In this document: piece by piece, positions 4,554-11,198 of the stretch | Layout of the letters: every line of letters starts with the position of its first letter | Position numbering within the stretch: the stretch's first letter is position 1 | NCBI GenBank assembly: GCA_013331535.1 | Contig: DUGF01000101.1 | Coordinates: 1 to 15,904 of the forward strand | DNA from: Microcaldota archaeon | GTDB taxonomy: Archaea > Micrarchaeota > Micrarchaeia > Anstonellales > Bilamarchaeaceae | DNA: 15,904 nucleotides | Reading direction: 5' to 3' | Notes under the pieces: model-generated | Databases searched by the model: none | Told to the model about the DNA's origin: nothing | What the model saw: the letters and a program-made list of their open reading frames with translations, nothing else | Translations under genes and position numbers: made by a program

Positions 4554-7326
4554 CCCGCTTTCTGTTTTTAGCCTTTGGCATCTTCGAGAATACAGTGGAA
4601 GATGTGGATATTTTCTTCTTTGGCACAATCACTCTCCCGAAATTCTCATTAAAAGGAGAAGCAACACGAAACGGAGATGTAAAATGAATGGCCGCCCTTC
4701 TTGAGAGACGACCGACTGCAAATTTCGGAGTTCCCAATGTTTTTTGCCCAGTGCGAATAGATGAAACCGGAGTGTGGAATTTTTTATCGAAAACAACACT
4801 GAGTTTTGGTTTTGCAATTTTCAGATTGTCGGATTTCCGATTTTCTTTTTTTGAACGGAAACGAGATGAGAAGGCGGATGATACATGCACCATTGGTTTT
4901 TCTTTTTGTGACTTTTCTCTTCGGAATGCTGCTTTTGGTTTTATAGGTGCAATTTTTGATACAACTGTTTTTTGTCTTTTCGAAACTTGTTTTTCCGCTT
5001 TTGGAGAGTTTAATTTTTGTGGAACCGCTTTCTGGTTTTTTACTCTCTTTAAATCTGTTTTATGCGGACCCGTCTTTTTGATTTTTTCTTTCTGCGAATC
5101 CACTCGTTGTAGATTGAATTTTTGTGAATCAATTCTTTGTGTTCGTTTCTTGGCTTTTCTTTTTTCCAAAGGATTATTTAATTTGATTTCTTTAAGAGGT
5201 TCACGCTTTGAGAATTTTCTTCCTGGTTTTTCCTGAGGATTTGATGGTTTTCTGGATTTCTTTTTGGTTTTGGGGATTTCTGATGTTACTGCCTTCTTTG
5301 GAATGTTTTCAGTAGCGTGCGGTTCTTTCCATTTTGGTTTAATCGAAGGCTTGACAGTTGGCTTGGCCAAAAATTTCTTTCTGGAATCCGAAACACGTGG
5401 AACTTCATTTGAAATTTTCGGTTGATGGAACCTAGAGTCTGCAACGCCTCTCTTTTTTCTGTGGGTTTGAACATACGTCTGAACAGGACCGGTGTTTGAA
5501 CGAACCGACTTTTCAGATCTTGCAAATGATACGATCTTCTGAGCTCTTCGCTGCGACACATTTCTTGGATTCGAAACAACTATTCCTTCTTCTGGTTTTC
5601 TTTCAATCGCGGTTTGCGGTAAAAACGAGGACGTCGTGGTCCGGATCTTTTCAGGCATTCGCGGTGTAGTTTGCAGAACAGTTTCATACCTGACAGCAGA
5701 AATAGAAACTGCTTCAGAAACTGTTTTTTGAATCAAAGTGGCAGAAGAATGTGGAATGAATGGAACGGATTGTGGCGGTTGAGAAACCTTGTGTGAAACG
5801 AATGTGCTCGGCGCATTGAAAGGGTTGGCACGGGATTGGCTAAATCCCGATGCAGGAATAATGCGCATCGGTTCAATTTTGGTATCCGCAACTAAAGCGC
5901 GGGATGAAATTAAGGAAGGCACAACCGATTGCAACAACGTAGATATAGTTACCCTGACAACGAAATCGCGAAGAGATTGAGAAGAAGAAGTCGCTACTAT
6001 ATGAAACGGGGATTGAATCGTTTGAAGAACACGTGTAGGTTGAACCGCTGGAAGGATAGGTGGAGATGGAACTGTTGGAAGCTGGACTGTAGTTGCGGGG
6101 GCGATGGTTTGTTTAACAGGTGACTCTTTAGAAGAAACAGAAGAAACAAAAGAACCGAAAGAGGAAGAATCGATGGAAACAACACTCTGTGACGCTGATG
6201 CAGTCTGTGCGTTTTCTGAAAGAAACTGAGCCCTGGTGGTGTTTACAGTTTCGGAAGAAGCAGAAACAAACGGAAGAAAATCCGAACGAAAGGAAGATGG
6301 AGTCGTGCCGTGTACGTGTTGCGATTGTACCGGTTGCGAATTTTGAGAGCCGCCCGATGACGCGGAGATTGACACAGATATTGGCAAGGACGAGACCGCA
6401 GGTGCCTGAAGCTGGATAGATTGAACCGACAAATTCTGCAATGTCAATTGTTGCAATACGAACTCATCTTTTCCTGAGAATTTACCATCCTTTTGTAACA
6501 AAAAGTCCTGTTTCTCGATAGACGCTGTGTTTGTTGAAGGATTGAAGGTTCCAGGAATGTAAATTTCGGATTCCTTTTGTTGAATAAGCTTGGCATCCAT
6601 GTCATCTCTATGGGCACTACCGCCACCAACCGCTTTAGTTTGACTGATAGACTTATACACCTCTGTGTTTCTCACATTTGCATCATATACAGAACCAAGT
6701 AAGTAATCCCGATTTGCATTTTGCAGTTTTATCTCGTTTGGTTCTGTATAGATCGATCCAAATTTGTTATTTGGATCAGGATATTGAATACTCCTGGCAT
6801 CATTTGGTGCGAAAAACATAGCACCTGAATTTGAAGAAGCTGGATGAACTGAAGTTGAAACTCCGTCATAAAACTTCGCGTTAAGGCTCCGAACTGAATC
6901 TGCATCAAGAAGTTGGAACAGATCATCTGGAAGGGCCTTTGTCATTCCGACATCATCACGAAGGAAAAAATTGAACACTTCCGCCCCGGAGAGAAATATA
7001 GAAGTAAGGTTCTCATAAAGAACTTCACTATTACGAAGAAACCGGACGCACATTTCGACTTCACTATCGCTTTCTCCGCCGCGCATTGAATAAAACTGAA
7101 TCCAATCCTTGAGACGAATTCCTCCAATTTCAACCTCTTTCAGATAATGCTTCATCATTTCTTGGCTGAACTCAACGTTGCAGTTCCCTCCATGTTGCTT
7201 TACTACATCCATTATTCCTTCTAGAAGCGTAATTCCCTCTCTTACAAAACCGCTTATTGCCCTGCGATGGCCTGTGCGGTCCTGAACATGAAGTTTTAGT
7301 AGAACAAGTTGATTAGAACTAGACAT
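4498..7326 (-). CDS. Large low-complexity protein with basic C-terminal tail (942 aa)
   Basis: I do not recognise this protein. Residues 1 to about 150 look like a folded helical domain. Residues about 160-560 are rich in Ser, Thr, Gln, Pro and Val and probably disordered. From about 570 to the end the chain is very rich in Lys and Arg, with loosely repeated short units such as RIDSQKFN, RVDSQKEK and HKTDLKRVK (about 731-762). There is no signal peptide or membrane helix, so it is probably cytoplasmic; the tail suggests nucleic-acid, ribosome or membrane-surface binding (inference). I start at ATG 7326 because TATAAAAA on this strand (7350-7357) is centred 27 nt upstream, fitting a leaderless mRNA; an upstream in-frame TTG at 7335 would add three residues. 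The stop codon lies inside the tRNA-Lys T-loop intron, and a CGG GCC CGA AGG stretch (RARR) is antisense to the tRNA's last exon. Confidence 0.75.
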   Translation of the reverse strand: MSSSNQLVLLKLHVQDRTGHRRAISGFVREGITLLEGIMDVVKQHGGNCNVEFSQEMMKHYLKEVEIGGIRLKDWIQFYSMRGGESDSEVEMCVRFLRNSEVLYENLTSIFLSGAEVFNFFLRDDVGMTKALPDDLFQLLDADSVRSLNAKFYDGVSTSVHPASSNSGAMFFAPNDARSIQYPDPNNKFGSIYTEPNEIKLQNANRDYLLGSVYDANVRNTEVYKSISQTKAVGGGSAHRDDMDAKLIQQKESEIYIPGTFNPSTNTASIEKQDFLLQKDGKFSGKDEFVLQQLTLQNLSVQSIQLQAPAVSSLPISVSISASSGGSQNSQPVQSQHVHGTTPSSFRSDFLPFVSASSETVNTTRAQFLSENAQTASASQSVVSIDSSSFGSFVSSVSSKESPVKQTIAPATTVQLPTVPSPPILPAVQPTRVLQTIQSPFHIVATSSSQSLRDFVVRVTISTLLQSVVPSLISSRALVADTKIEPMRIIPASGFSQSRANPFNAPSTFVSHKVSQPPQSVPFIPHSSATLIQKTVSEAVSISAVRYETVLQTTPRMPEKIRTTTSSFLPQTAIERKPEEGIVVSNPRNVSQRRAQKIVSFARSEKSVRSNTGPVQTYVQTHRKKRGVADSRFHQPKISNEVPRVSDSRKKFLAKPTVKPSIKPKWKEPHATENIPKKAVTSEIPKTKKKSRKPSNPQEKPGRKFSKREPLKEIKLNNPLEKRKAKKRTQRIDSQKFNLQRVDSQKEKIKKTGPHKTDLKRVKNQKAVPQKLNSPKAEKQVSKRQKTVVSKIAPIKPKAAFRREKSQKEKPMVHVSSAFSSRFRSKKENRKSDNLKIAKPKLSVVFDKKFHTPVSSIRTGQKTLGTPKFAVGRLSRRAAIHFTSPFRVASPFNENFGRVIVPKKKISTSSTVFSKMPKAKNRKRARRDFHSSPSLFKGGCWG

Positions 7327-7349
7327 ATCAGCCAATTAGAATATTTGGA

Positions 7350-7357
7350 TTTTTATA
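7350..7357 (-). promoter_or_regulatory. TATA box TATAAAAA for the 942-aa gene
   Basis: Centred 27 nt before ATG 7326, which predicts a leaderless transcript starting at or next to the ATG. It lies in the 94-bp gap after thrS, so the gene can be transcribed independently. Confidence 0.6.
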
Positions 7358-7420
7358 GGAATCGCTTGATGATCTCGCGCCTTTCGAATGCAATATCGCA
7401 TCTTGCCTCGACCATTTTTC

Positions 7421-9340
7421 TTATATTATCGCCCTCTTGCCCAGTTCCCTTGCCAGAGTCATCTGCTCAAACGGTTTTCCTGAGTTTTCCTTCTCGACCA
7501 GCGATGCAAGCTCTTCAAGCGTCATTTCTTTCTTTTCCCCGCTTGCGCGTAGCGTTACGCTCAGCTTCCCACTCTCTGCTTCCCGATCCCCAACCACCGC
7601 AACATAAGGTATCCACTCGCGCTCGGCGTCCCGGATTTTCTTTCCCAACTGTTCGCTTCTGTCATCAAAATCAACGCGCACACAATTTCCTTCAAACGTT
7701 TTCATGATTCCGCTTGCATAATCGCGGTGCTTATCACTAACAGGGATAATACGGACTTGTGTTGGCGCAAGCCATATCGGCAACATCGCCTTTTTCCCCT
7801 GTTTCATCTTCCTTGCCTCATTCTCAAGCAATGCGTAAATCACGCGTTCAAGGCTTCCTGAAATCGACGCGTGCAGAATTAGCGGCTTTTTCTTAGAGCC
7901 GTCCTCTGCAATGTAATTTATGTCATATGTGTCCGCATTCTCAACATCTATCTGAACAGTTGAAAGTGCGCTTGCCTTGTCGTTGTTGTCAATGAAATTG
8001 AACTCGAATTTCGTGATGAAATACGCGTAACGTTCCTTGAAAAGCTCCACCAGCACAGGTTTCCCCCATTTTTTGATCATTGAAAGGTACCAATCCTTAT
8101 TTTCTTCAAAAAAGTCTTCCTGAACCCGGAAGCCTGCCTCGCTGTCCAAACCCATATCATTCATCCAGTCAAGAGATTTGAAGAATTGCGCCTCGAACTC
8201 AGTCTTTGCCTGTCCGATATCCCCGCAAAACGTATGCATATCCGGCATTGTGAATGCCCGCAACCGCTTGAGCCCCGCGAGTTCACCGCCGTGCTCGCGA
8301 CCGAAACTATATCGCGTCAGCTCGAACATTTTCAACGGAAGGTGCTTGTGGCTTATGACCATATCATGCGCAATCAGGAATTGCCCAAAACACGCGGCAA
8401 ACCGCAAAAATAGTTTCTTATCCTCGCTGATTACGGTATACTGGCGCGCGGGAAAGCGGTTCAAATATTTCTTTAACGTCGGGTGCTCGTAATCATACAT
8501 TATCGGGGTTTCCACTTCCATTGCTCCATAGTTAGAACAGTAATCCGTAATCGCGCGTTCGAGAATCTTTTTAATGAGCCGCCCTTTCGGAAGGAATCGG
8601 AAATTACCGGAATCACTTCCTGGTTCGTAATCAATAAGTCCGTGTTCCTTCATGATTTTTATGTGCGGAGGCTCGGTTTCATATGCACGTACTTTTTTTG
8701 TTTCATAGGTTGCAAACGTTTTCAGGCCATCATGTTTCCCGTAATTGAATTTCTCGATCTCGTGCAATTTCCCATCAAGATCAAATATATGGAAATGACT
8801 CTTCAACACGCTTTCCTGTTTCAGGCTTGCGGAGATGACTTCCTTTTCTTTCTCACCACCTACTGTCAACCCTCCACTACCCACCCCCGCGCCAATCTGC
8901 TTTCCCTGATCCCCCTCTGCCTTTAATTCGCGAGATAACTCGCTAAGCGGATGGCCTTTGCACTTAAGAGTATAACCTTTATACCAACCAAACGGAGAAT
9001 GATCTGCCGAATATCCTGCGTGTTTCAACAATCCTTCTGCTTTGTCAATAACAGCACGCGCAACCCGCGGTGCTGACGGCTTAGAAGTCAAATGAACAAG
9101 CGGATAAAGAAGGATATTTTTTGCCTTTAACTGCTTTGCAACATTTTCAGTTTCGCTTGCGAGTTTCTGCGCTACAGAGGCAACGTCCTCATCACCCGTC
9201 TCAACCGCAGTAAACACTACGAGCACTTCCTCGTATTTCTGCTTCCCTTTTTGCTTCTCGTCGATCGCTTCTGCATCCTTTATCGCCTTGCTAAGCGCCT
9301 CAACTTCAATGAAATCCGCGTGGACAGTTAAGATTCTCAT
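7421..9340 (-). CDS. thrS: Threonyl-tRNA synthetase, archaeal type
   Basis: Charges tRNA-Thr. The 639 aa hold an N-terminal archaeal editing domain (1 to about 140, opening MRILTVHADF) of the D-aminoacyl-tRNA deacylase-like fold that removes Ser from tRNA-Thr. The class II catalytic core spans about 245-515 and the anticodon-binding domain about 525-639. The three catalytic zinc ligands of the family are present: Cys317 (RFAACFGQF), His369 (MPDMHTFC) and His490 (ILHASISGS). Motif 2 is visible around FELTRYSFGREHGG (339-352). A Gly-rich, charged stretch at about 142-170 follows the editing domain and looks like an insertion or long linker. GAGGTGA (9348-9354) lies 7 nt before the ATG, a good ribosome-binding site. 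A TATA-like sequence at 9359-9366 is too near for a leader that includes it, so the promoter is more likely around 9430-9439. Confidence 0.97.
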   Translation of the reverse strand: MRILTVHADFIEVEALSKAIKDAEAIDEKQKGKQKYEEVLVVFTAVETGDEDVASVAQKLASETENVAKQLKAKNILLYPLVHLTSKPSAPRVARAVIDKAEGLLKHAGYSADHSPFGWYKGYTLKCKGHPLSELSRELKAEGDQGKQIGAGVGSGGLTVGGEKEKEVISASLKQESVLKSHFHIFDLDGKLHEIEKFNYGKHDGLKTFATYETKKVRAYETEPPHIKIMKEHGLIDYEPGSDSGNFRFLPKGRLIKKILERAITDYCSNYGAMEVETPIMYDYEHPTLKKYLNRFPARQYTVISEDKKLFLRFAACFGQFLIAHDMVISHKHLPLKMFELTRYSFGREHGGELAGLKRLRAFTMPDMHTFCGDIGQAKTEFEAQFFKSLDWMNDMGLDSEAGFRVQEDFFEENKDWYLSMIKKWGKPVLVELFKERYAYFITKFEFNFIDNNDKASALSTVQIDVENADTYDINYIAEDGSKKKPLILHASISGSLERVIYALLENEARKMKQGKKAMLPIWLAPTQVRIIPVSDKHRDYASGIMKTFEGNCVRVDFDDRSEQLGKKIRDAEREWIPYVAVVGDREAESGKLSVTLRASGEKKEMTLEELASLVEKENSGKPFEQMTLARELGKRAII

Positions 9341-9347
9341 AAAAATT

Positions 9348-9354
9348 TCACCTC
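9348..9354 (-). promoter_or_regulatory. Shine-Dalgarno site of thrS
   Basis: On the minus strand it reads GAGGTGA, 7 nt before the thrS ATG. It fixes the start and shows that this genome uses SD-led as well as leaderless genes. Confidence 0.7.
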
Positions 9355-9429
9355 TAAATTTTTATACTGTCGAAAATCTCTGATTTTCTCCATCTCATAT
9401 AAAACACTCTCTTGACATTTCGTATAAAT

Positions 9430-9439
9430 CATATAAATA
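9430..9439 (-). promoter_or_regulatory. Candidate TATA box for thrS
   Basis: Minus strand TATTTATATG lies about 95 nt before the thrS ATG and predicts a leader of roughly 65-70 nt containing the GAGGTGA site. The surrounding 9380-9457 is AT-rich and holds no gene. Confidence 0.35.
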
Positions 9440-9457
9440 AGAAAAAATAAAAAAGAA

Positions 9458-9955
9458 TCAGAAATGCAAATCCTGGGGATTGCGGCAGCTTTCAAATGGG
9501 TGAGACGGAGACCGCAATCTATAGTGGAATGGATCTGACAACGGAAAGTGGAATGGATCTGACGACAACGGAAAACTGCGTTTGCCTGCCCATCCATTAA
9601 ATTCTTCTGCAATCACTCCCAGCGGAACATCTGTATCAAGCAATGGCAGGATACTTTCTGGCTTTCTACGTCGCATATCCAGCCAGGCAGTGAGAAGATA
9701 CCTATTCCCCGATTTCAAAAGTGCTGCTAGTCCAGATACCCTCGCACTTATTATTGGTTCGGCTTCCCTTTGAAAGAACTCCTGCAAAGCACGCGGATCA
9801 GCCTCATCCAGGCGTCCTTTTCCCGGGCGTATCGCACATTCAAGCGCAAGAAGATGGGGGGCTCTAAACCTAAACCGCCTGCTTTTAACGACTCCATTGC
9901 CGCACCGGACTTGGCATCCCTCTGGTATTTCCAGCTTAAGAATTACCATTGCCAT
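9458..9955 (-). CDS. Hypothetical protein of a HTH-associated module (165 aa)
   Basis: Not recognised. Residues 1 to about 124 look like a soluble alpha/beta domain: an N-terminal strand (MVILKLEIPEG), a basic patch (KSRRFRFR, 24-31), a helix around 52-66, and a segment SILPLLDTDVPLGVIAEEF (101-119). The last segment faintly recalls the PLG motif of chorismate lyase/UTRA-like domains, but I would not name it on that. The tail (126-165) is low in complexity and rich in Ser, Pro, Phe and His; part is encoded by a tandem DNA repeat, so it may be a recent extension. The start has an excellent SD, GGAGGTG, 5 nt before ATG 9955. Its first 20 bases overlap the end of the upstream HTH gene, so the two are translationally coupled. 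Confidence 0.65.
   Translation of the reverse strand: MAMVILKLEIPEGCQVRCGNGVVKSRRFRFRAPHLLALECAIRPGKGRLDEADPRALQEFFQREAEPIISARVSGLAALLKSGNRYLLTAWLDMRRRKPESILPLLDTDVPLGVIAEEFNGWAGKRSFPLSSDPFHFPLSDPFHYRLRSPSHPFESCRNPQDLHF
9523..9573. repeat. Two-copy tandem repeat (24 and 27 bp)
   Basis: AGTGGAATGGATCTGAC followed by AACGGAA occurs at 9523-9546 and again at 9547-9573, the second copy with three extra bases. It lies within the 3' end of the 165-aa gene and encodes the doubled unit SDPFHFPLSDPFH. The 3-bp difference keeps the frame. Confidence 0.85.
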
Positions 9956-10167
9956 TCAAACACCTCCAGACAGCCATGCGCGACACTTTGAATATGTCGG
10001 CTATGCCCCGCACGCAATACTCTCCACTCAGGTAGAGCCTTTTTGCCAGATCCACTTGTTCAGCACTAAGGACTCTTTTTCTCCCCCTGCGCTCAAACCG
10101 ATTGGATTCTTCTTTAGATTCTTCTAATCCCTTGCTGTGTTTCTAAACACCCTTTTTCATTTTTCAT
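9936..10167 (-). pseudogene. Hin/resolvase-like HTH gene, interrupted
   Basis: An open frame from 10142 to the TAA at 9936 encodes 68 residues with a clear resolvase-type helix-turn-helix: GRKRVLSAEQVDLAKRLYL, then VRGIADIFKVSRMAVWRCL (residues 20-62 of this segment). Such domains bind DNA as in Hin recombinases and small archaeal regulators. No ATG lies in this open segment. The good SD (GAGGTGA, 10174-10180) precedes two ATGs. ATG 10167 leads into another frame ending at TAA 10114-10116, so a +1 shift would be needed. ATG 10160 is in the HTH frame but meets TAG at 10143-10145 after five codons. The gene is therefore either broken, contains a sequencing error, or is recoded. It overlaps the 165-aa gene by 20 bp at its 3' end. 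The intact HTH core suggests recent damage or continued use. Confidence 0.65.
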
Positions 10168-10177
10168 TCAAATCACC

Positions 10178-10312
10178 TCAAAATATGTTTGATGATATTG
10201 TGGTCTCAACCACACAAACCTCAAACCATTTTTTTCTAATAATATCTCCAGATTCTTCCAGCACCAATTCTACCCGAAAAGAAAATTCAAACAAAAAACC
10301 GGATTTCTTCAA
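10178..10312 (-). CDS. Possible small ORF ahead of the HTH gene (44 aa, TTG start)
   Basis: From TTG 10312 the frame encodes 44 residues including FEFSFRVELVLEESGDII and a Lys/Trp segment (IIRKKWFEV), and ends at a TGA whose bases form part of the HTH gene's SD (TGAGGTGA). That junction and the amino-acid make-up suggest real coding, but there is no ATG and no SD in front of the TTG. The frame stays open a further 10 codons upstream to a TAA. It could be the 3' remnant of a longer gene. No function is inferred. Confidence 0.3.
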   Translation of the reverse strand: MKKSGFLFEFSFRVELVLEESGDIIRKKWFEVCVVETTISSNIF

Positions 10313-10402
10313 GGGTCGGGCTGGGAATATGGAATTAGCATGTAGTTGTTATGCCCGAATCCTGAACTGACATTTTGATCAAATAGATTAGAGGTTAGGT
10401 TC

Positions 10403-10412
10403 TATTTAAAGG
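10403..10412. promoter_or_regulatory. TATA-like box readable on both strands
   Basis: The plus strand reads TATTTAAAGG and the minus strand CCTTTAAATA. On the minus strand it could drive the HTH module from about 10380. On the plus strand it could start a transcript near 10433 that runs into the hairpin element. Direction cannot be decided from sequence alone. Confidence 0.4.
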
Positions 10413-10432
10413 TTTGTCACGGAAAAATGGAT

Positions 10433-10550
10433 TGTGATTACCTGATTTATTGACACCCAGATAAATGACATATGGGATTCACCCCTATAGCCCCACTGCT
10501 CGCGCCTTCTCGGTGAGACCAGCGAGGCAGGCAGAACTCTCGGCGGTTTT
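10433..10550 (+). ncRNA. Candidate small structured RNA
   Basis: A GC-rich block (10489-10546) stands out in AT-rich surroundings. CTGCTCGC (10496-10503) pairs with GCGA-g-GCAG (10522-10530) with one bulged G, and TCTC (10508-10511) pairs with GAGA (10515-10518) inside it. The block ends in GGCGGTTTT (10542-10550), which could terminate a plus-strand transcript. A TATA-like box lies about 26 nt before the proposed 5' end. No known family is recognised, and the boundaries are guesses. Confidence 0.3.
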
Positions 10551-10626
10551 AATTAGTCCGATTTAGGTATTATGAAGATGGATTGGATAAATAAAACCAG
10601 ATAGCGGCACTCCAATTAACCGAAAT

Positions 10627-11130
10627 TCAGCCCTTTGTTTTGATATACTTGAACGCGTCGTGTCCTGCATGGACTTTAACATAATTCTTCACGAACGCAA
10701 GAAATGCGCGCGGCTTTTCAACAACAAGTCTTCCGTCACGCACCCGCGCACCAAAACCAAGCCTGATGAGAATCATTTCATCCTGTTTTCTAGGCCGGTC
10801 GATATACACAAATCCCTTTACATCAATCCCGCCTGCGGAATCAAACATTCCGGCAAGATAACTTGCGGCGTATTCATTCAGATATTTGAACCGCTCGAGC
10901 TGCTCGTCTTCAACATCCTGAAAGAATTTTCTATATGCAGTATGGTAAAAGTAAACGCTATCTGCATTTGCCAGCAACTTATCGGACGTGGTAAGACCTC
11001 TCTCAAGTATCTCTTTGGAAAAAATCTCACAGAATGAACTGTCACCATAAACTCCAATGCCCTCTTTTGTCCTGCGCTTGCGCCAGAAACCAATTATATA
11101 TGAAAGTTCGGGAGTAAGTTTGATTTTCAT
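10627..11130 (-). CDS. Degenerate LAGLIDADG-family protein (167 aa)
   Basis: The protein resembles a free-standing LAGLIDADG homing endonuclease with two motif helices: LSYIIGFWRKRR (9-20) and YLAGMFDSAGGI (91-102). The second is followed by a typical beta-rich segment (VKGFVYIDRPRKQDEMILIRLGFGARVRD broken over 104-132). In active enzymes each motif ends with an acidic residue, as in LAGxxDxDG. Here the last acidic position of motif 2 is Ala99 and motif 1 has basic residues instead. I infer it no longer cuts DNA and may act as a DNA- or RNA-binding protein, as proposed for other domesticated members such as WhiA. TTTATATT on this strand (11153-11160) is centred 26 nt before the ATG, fitting leaderless expression. 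A GGTGA 7 nt before the ATG is the alternative signal. It stands alone between two gaps. Confidence 0.7.
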   Translation of the reverse strand: MKIKLTPELSYIIGFWRKRRTKEGIGVYGDSSFCEIFSKEILERGLTTSDKLLANADSVYFYHTAYRKFFQDVEDEQLERFKYLNEYAASYLAGMFDSAGGIDVKGFVYIDRPRKQDEMILIRLGFGARVRDGRLVVEKPRAFLAFVKNYVKVHAGHDAFKYIKTKG

Positions 11131-11152
11131 AAGATATTCACCAAGTACAGAG

Positions 11153-11160
11153 AATATAAA
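11153..11160 (-). promoter_or_regulatory. TATA box for the LAGLIDADG-like gene
   Basis: Minus strand TTTATATT is centred 26-27 nt before ATG 11130, so transcription should begin at or next to the start codon. Confidence 0.5.
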
Positions 11161-11198
11161 CTACGTCATGCCCACAATCCATATCTAACGAATTCATA

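Larger units (their letters stand above)
4282..4557 (+). tRNA. tRNA-Lys (anticodon CTT) with three introns
   Basis: The gene spans 276 nt. Acceptor stem GGGCCCG (4282-4288) pairs perfectly with CGGGCCC (4550-4556), followed by discriminator G4557. D-stem ACTC (4291-4294) pairs with GAGT (4387-4390). Anticodon stem CCGGA (4392-4396) pairs with TCCGT (4444-4448) except for one terminal C/T mismatch. The anticodon CTT is at 4399-4401. T-stem AAGGG (4454-4458) pairs with CCCTT (4545-4549), with mature loop TTCAAAT. Introns at 4299-4381, 4403-4442 and 4465-4543 must be removed. Exons 4282-4298, 4382-4402, 4443-4464 and 4544-4557 total 74 nt, and the mature D-loop AGCTTGGTA is standard for archaeal tRNA-Lys. 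No CCA is encoded. The last 60 nt lie antisense to the 3' end of the gene at 4498-7326. A scan that stops at the decoy CCCTTCGGG in the T-loop intron would miss the true 3' end. Confidence 0.92.
10313..10626. other. Intergenic stretch with no convincing protein gene
   Basis: This 314-bp stretch separates the HTH module from the LAGLIDADG gene. It holds a TATA-like sequence readable on both strands (10403-10412), a 12-codon minus-strand ORF starting with ATG at 10373, imperfect dyads at 10446-10480, and a GC-rich hairpin at 10496-10530. I see no tRNA, no clear C/D boxes and no CRISPR-like repeats. Confidence 0.6.

Noticed and set aside
4688-5236. Plus-strand 182-aa ORF rich in Phe and Cys
   Set aside because: It is antisense to the Lys/Arg-rich tail of the 942-aa gene: Lys codons read backwards as Phe. 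It has no promoter or SD of its own.
7335-7335. TTG 7335 as the start of the 942-aa gene
   Set aside because: It would lie upstream of the start site predicted from the TATA box at 7350-7357, whereas ATG 7326 is at the expected distance.
8178-8926. Plus-strand ORFs of 75-147 aa inside thrS
   Set aside because: They are antisense to conserved ThrRS catalytic sequence and have no family features.
10137-10370. Plus-strand 77-aa ORF in the intergenic region
   Set aside because: No SD or TATA box at a useful distance and a low-complexity product; the minus strand carries the HTH gene and its SD in the same place.
10190-10480. C/D-box guide RNA suggested by GTGATTA and CTGA words
   Set aside because: The words are not spaced as C and D boxes with a guide between them, and no C'/D' pair is present.
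10480-10550. A further intron-split tRNA in the GC-rich intergenic block
   Set aside because: I found no T-loop consensus (TTCRANY) with flanking 5-bp stem and no matching acceptor halves on either strand.
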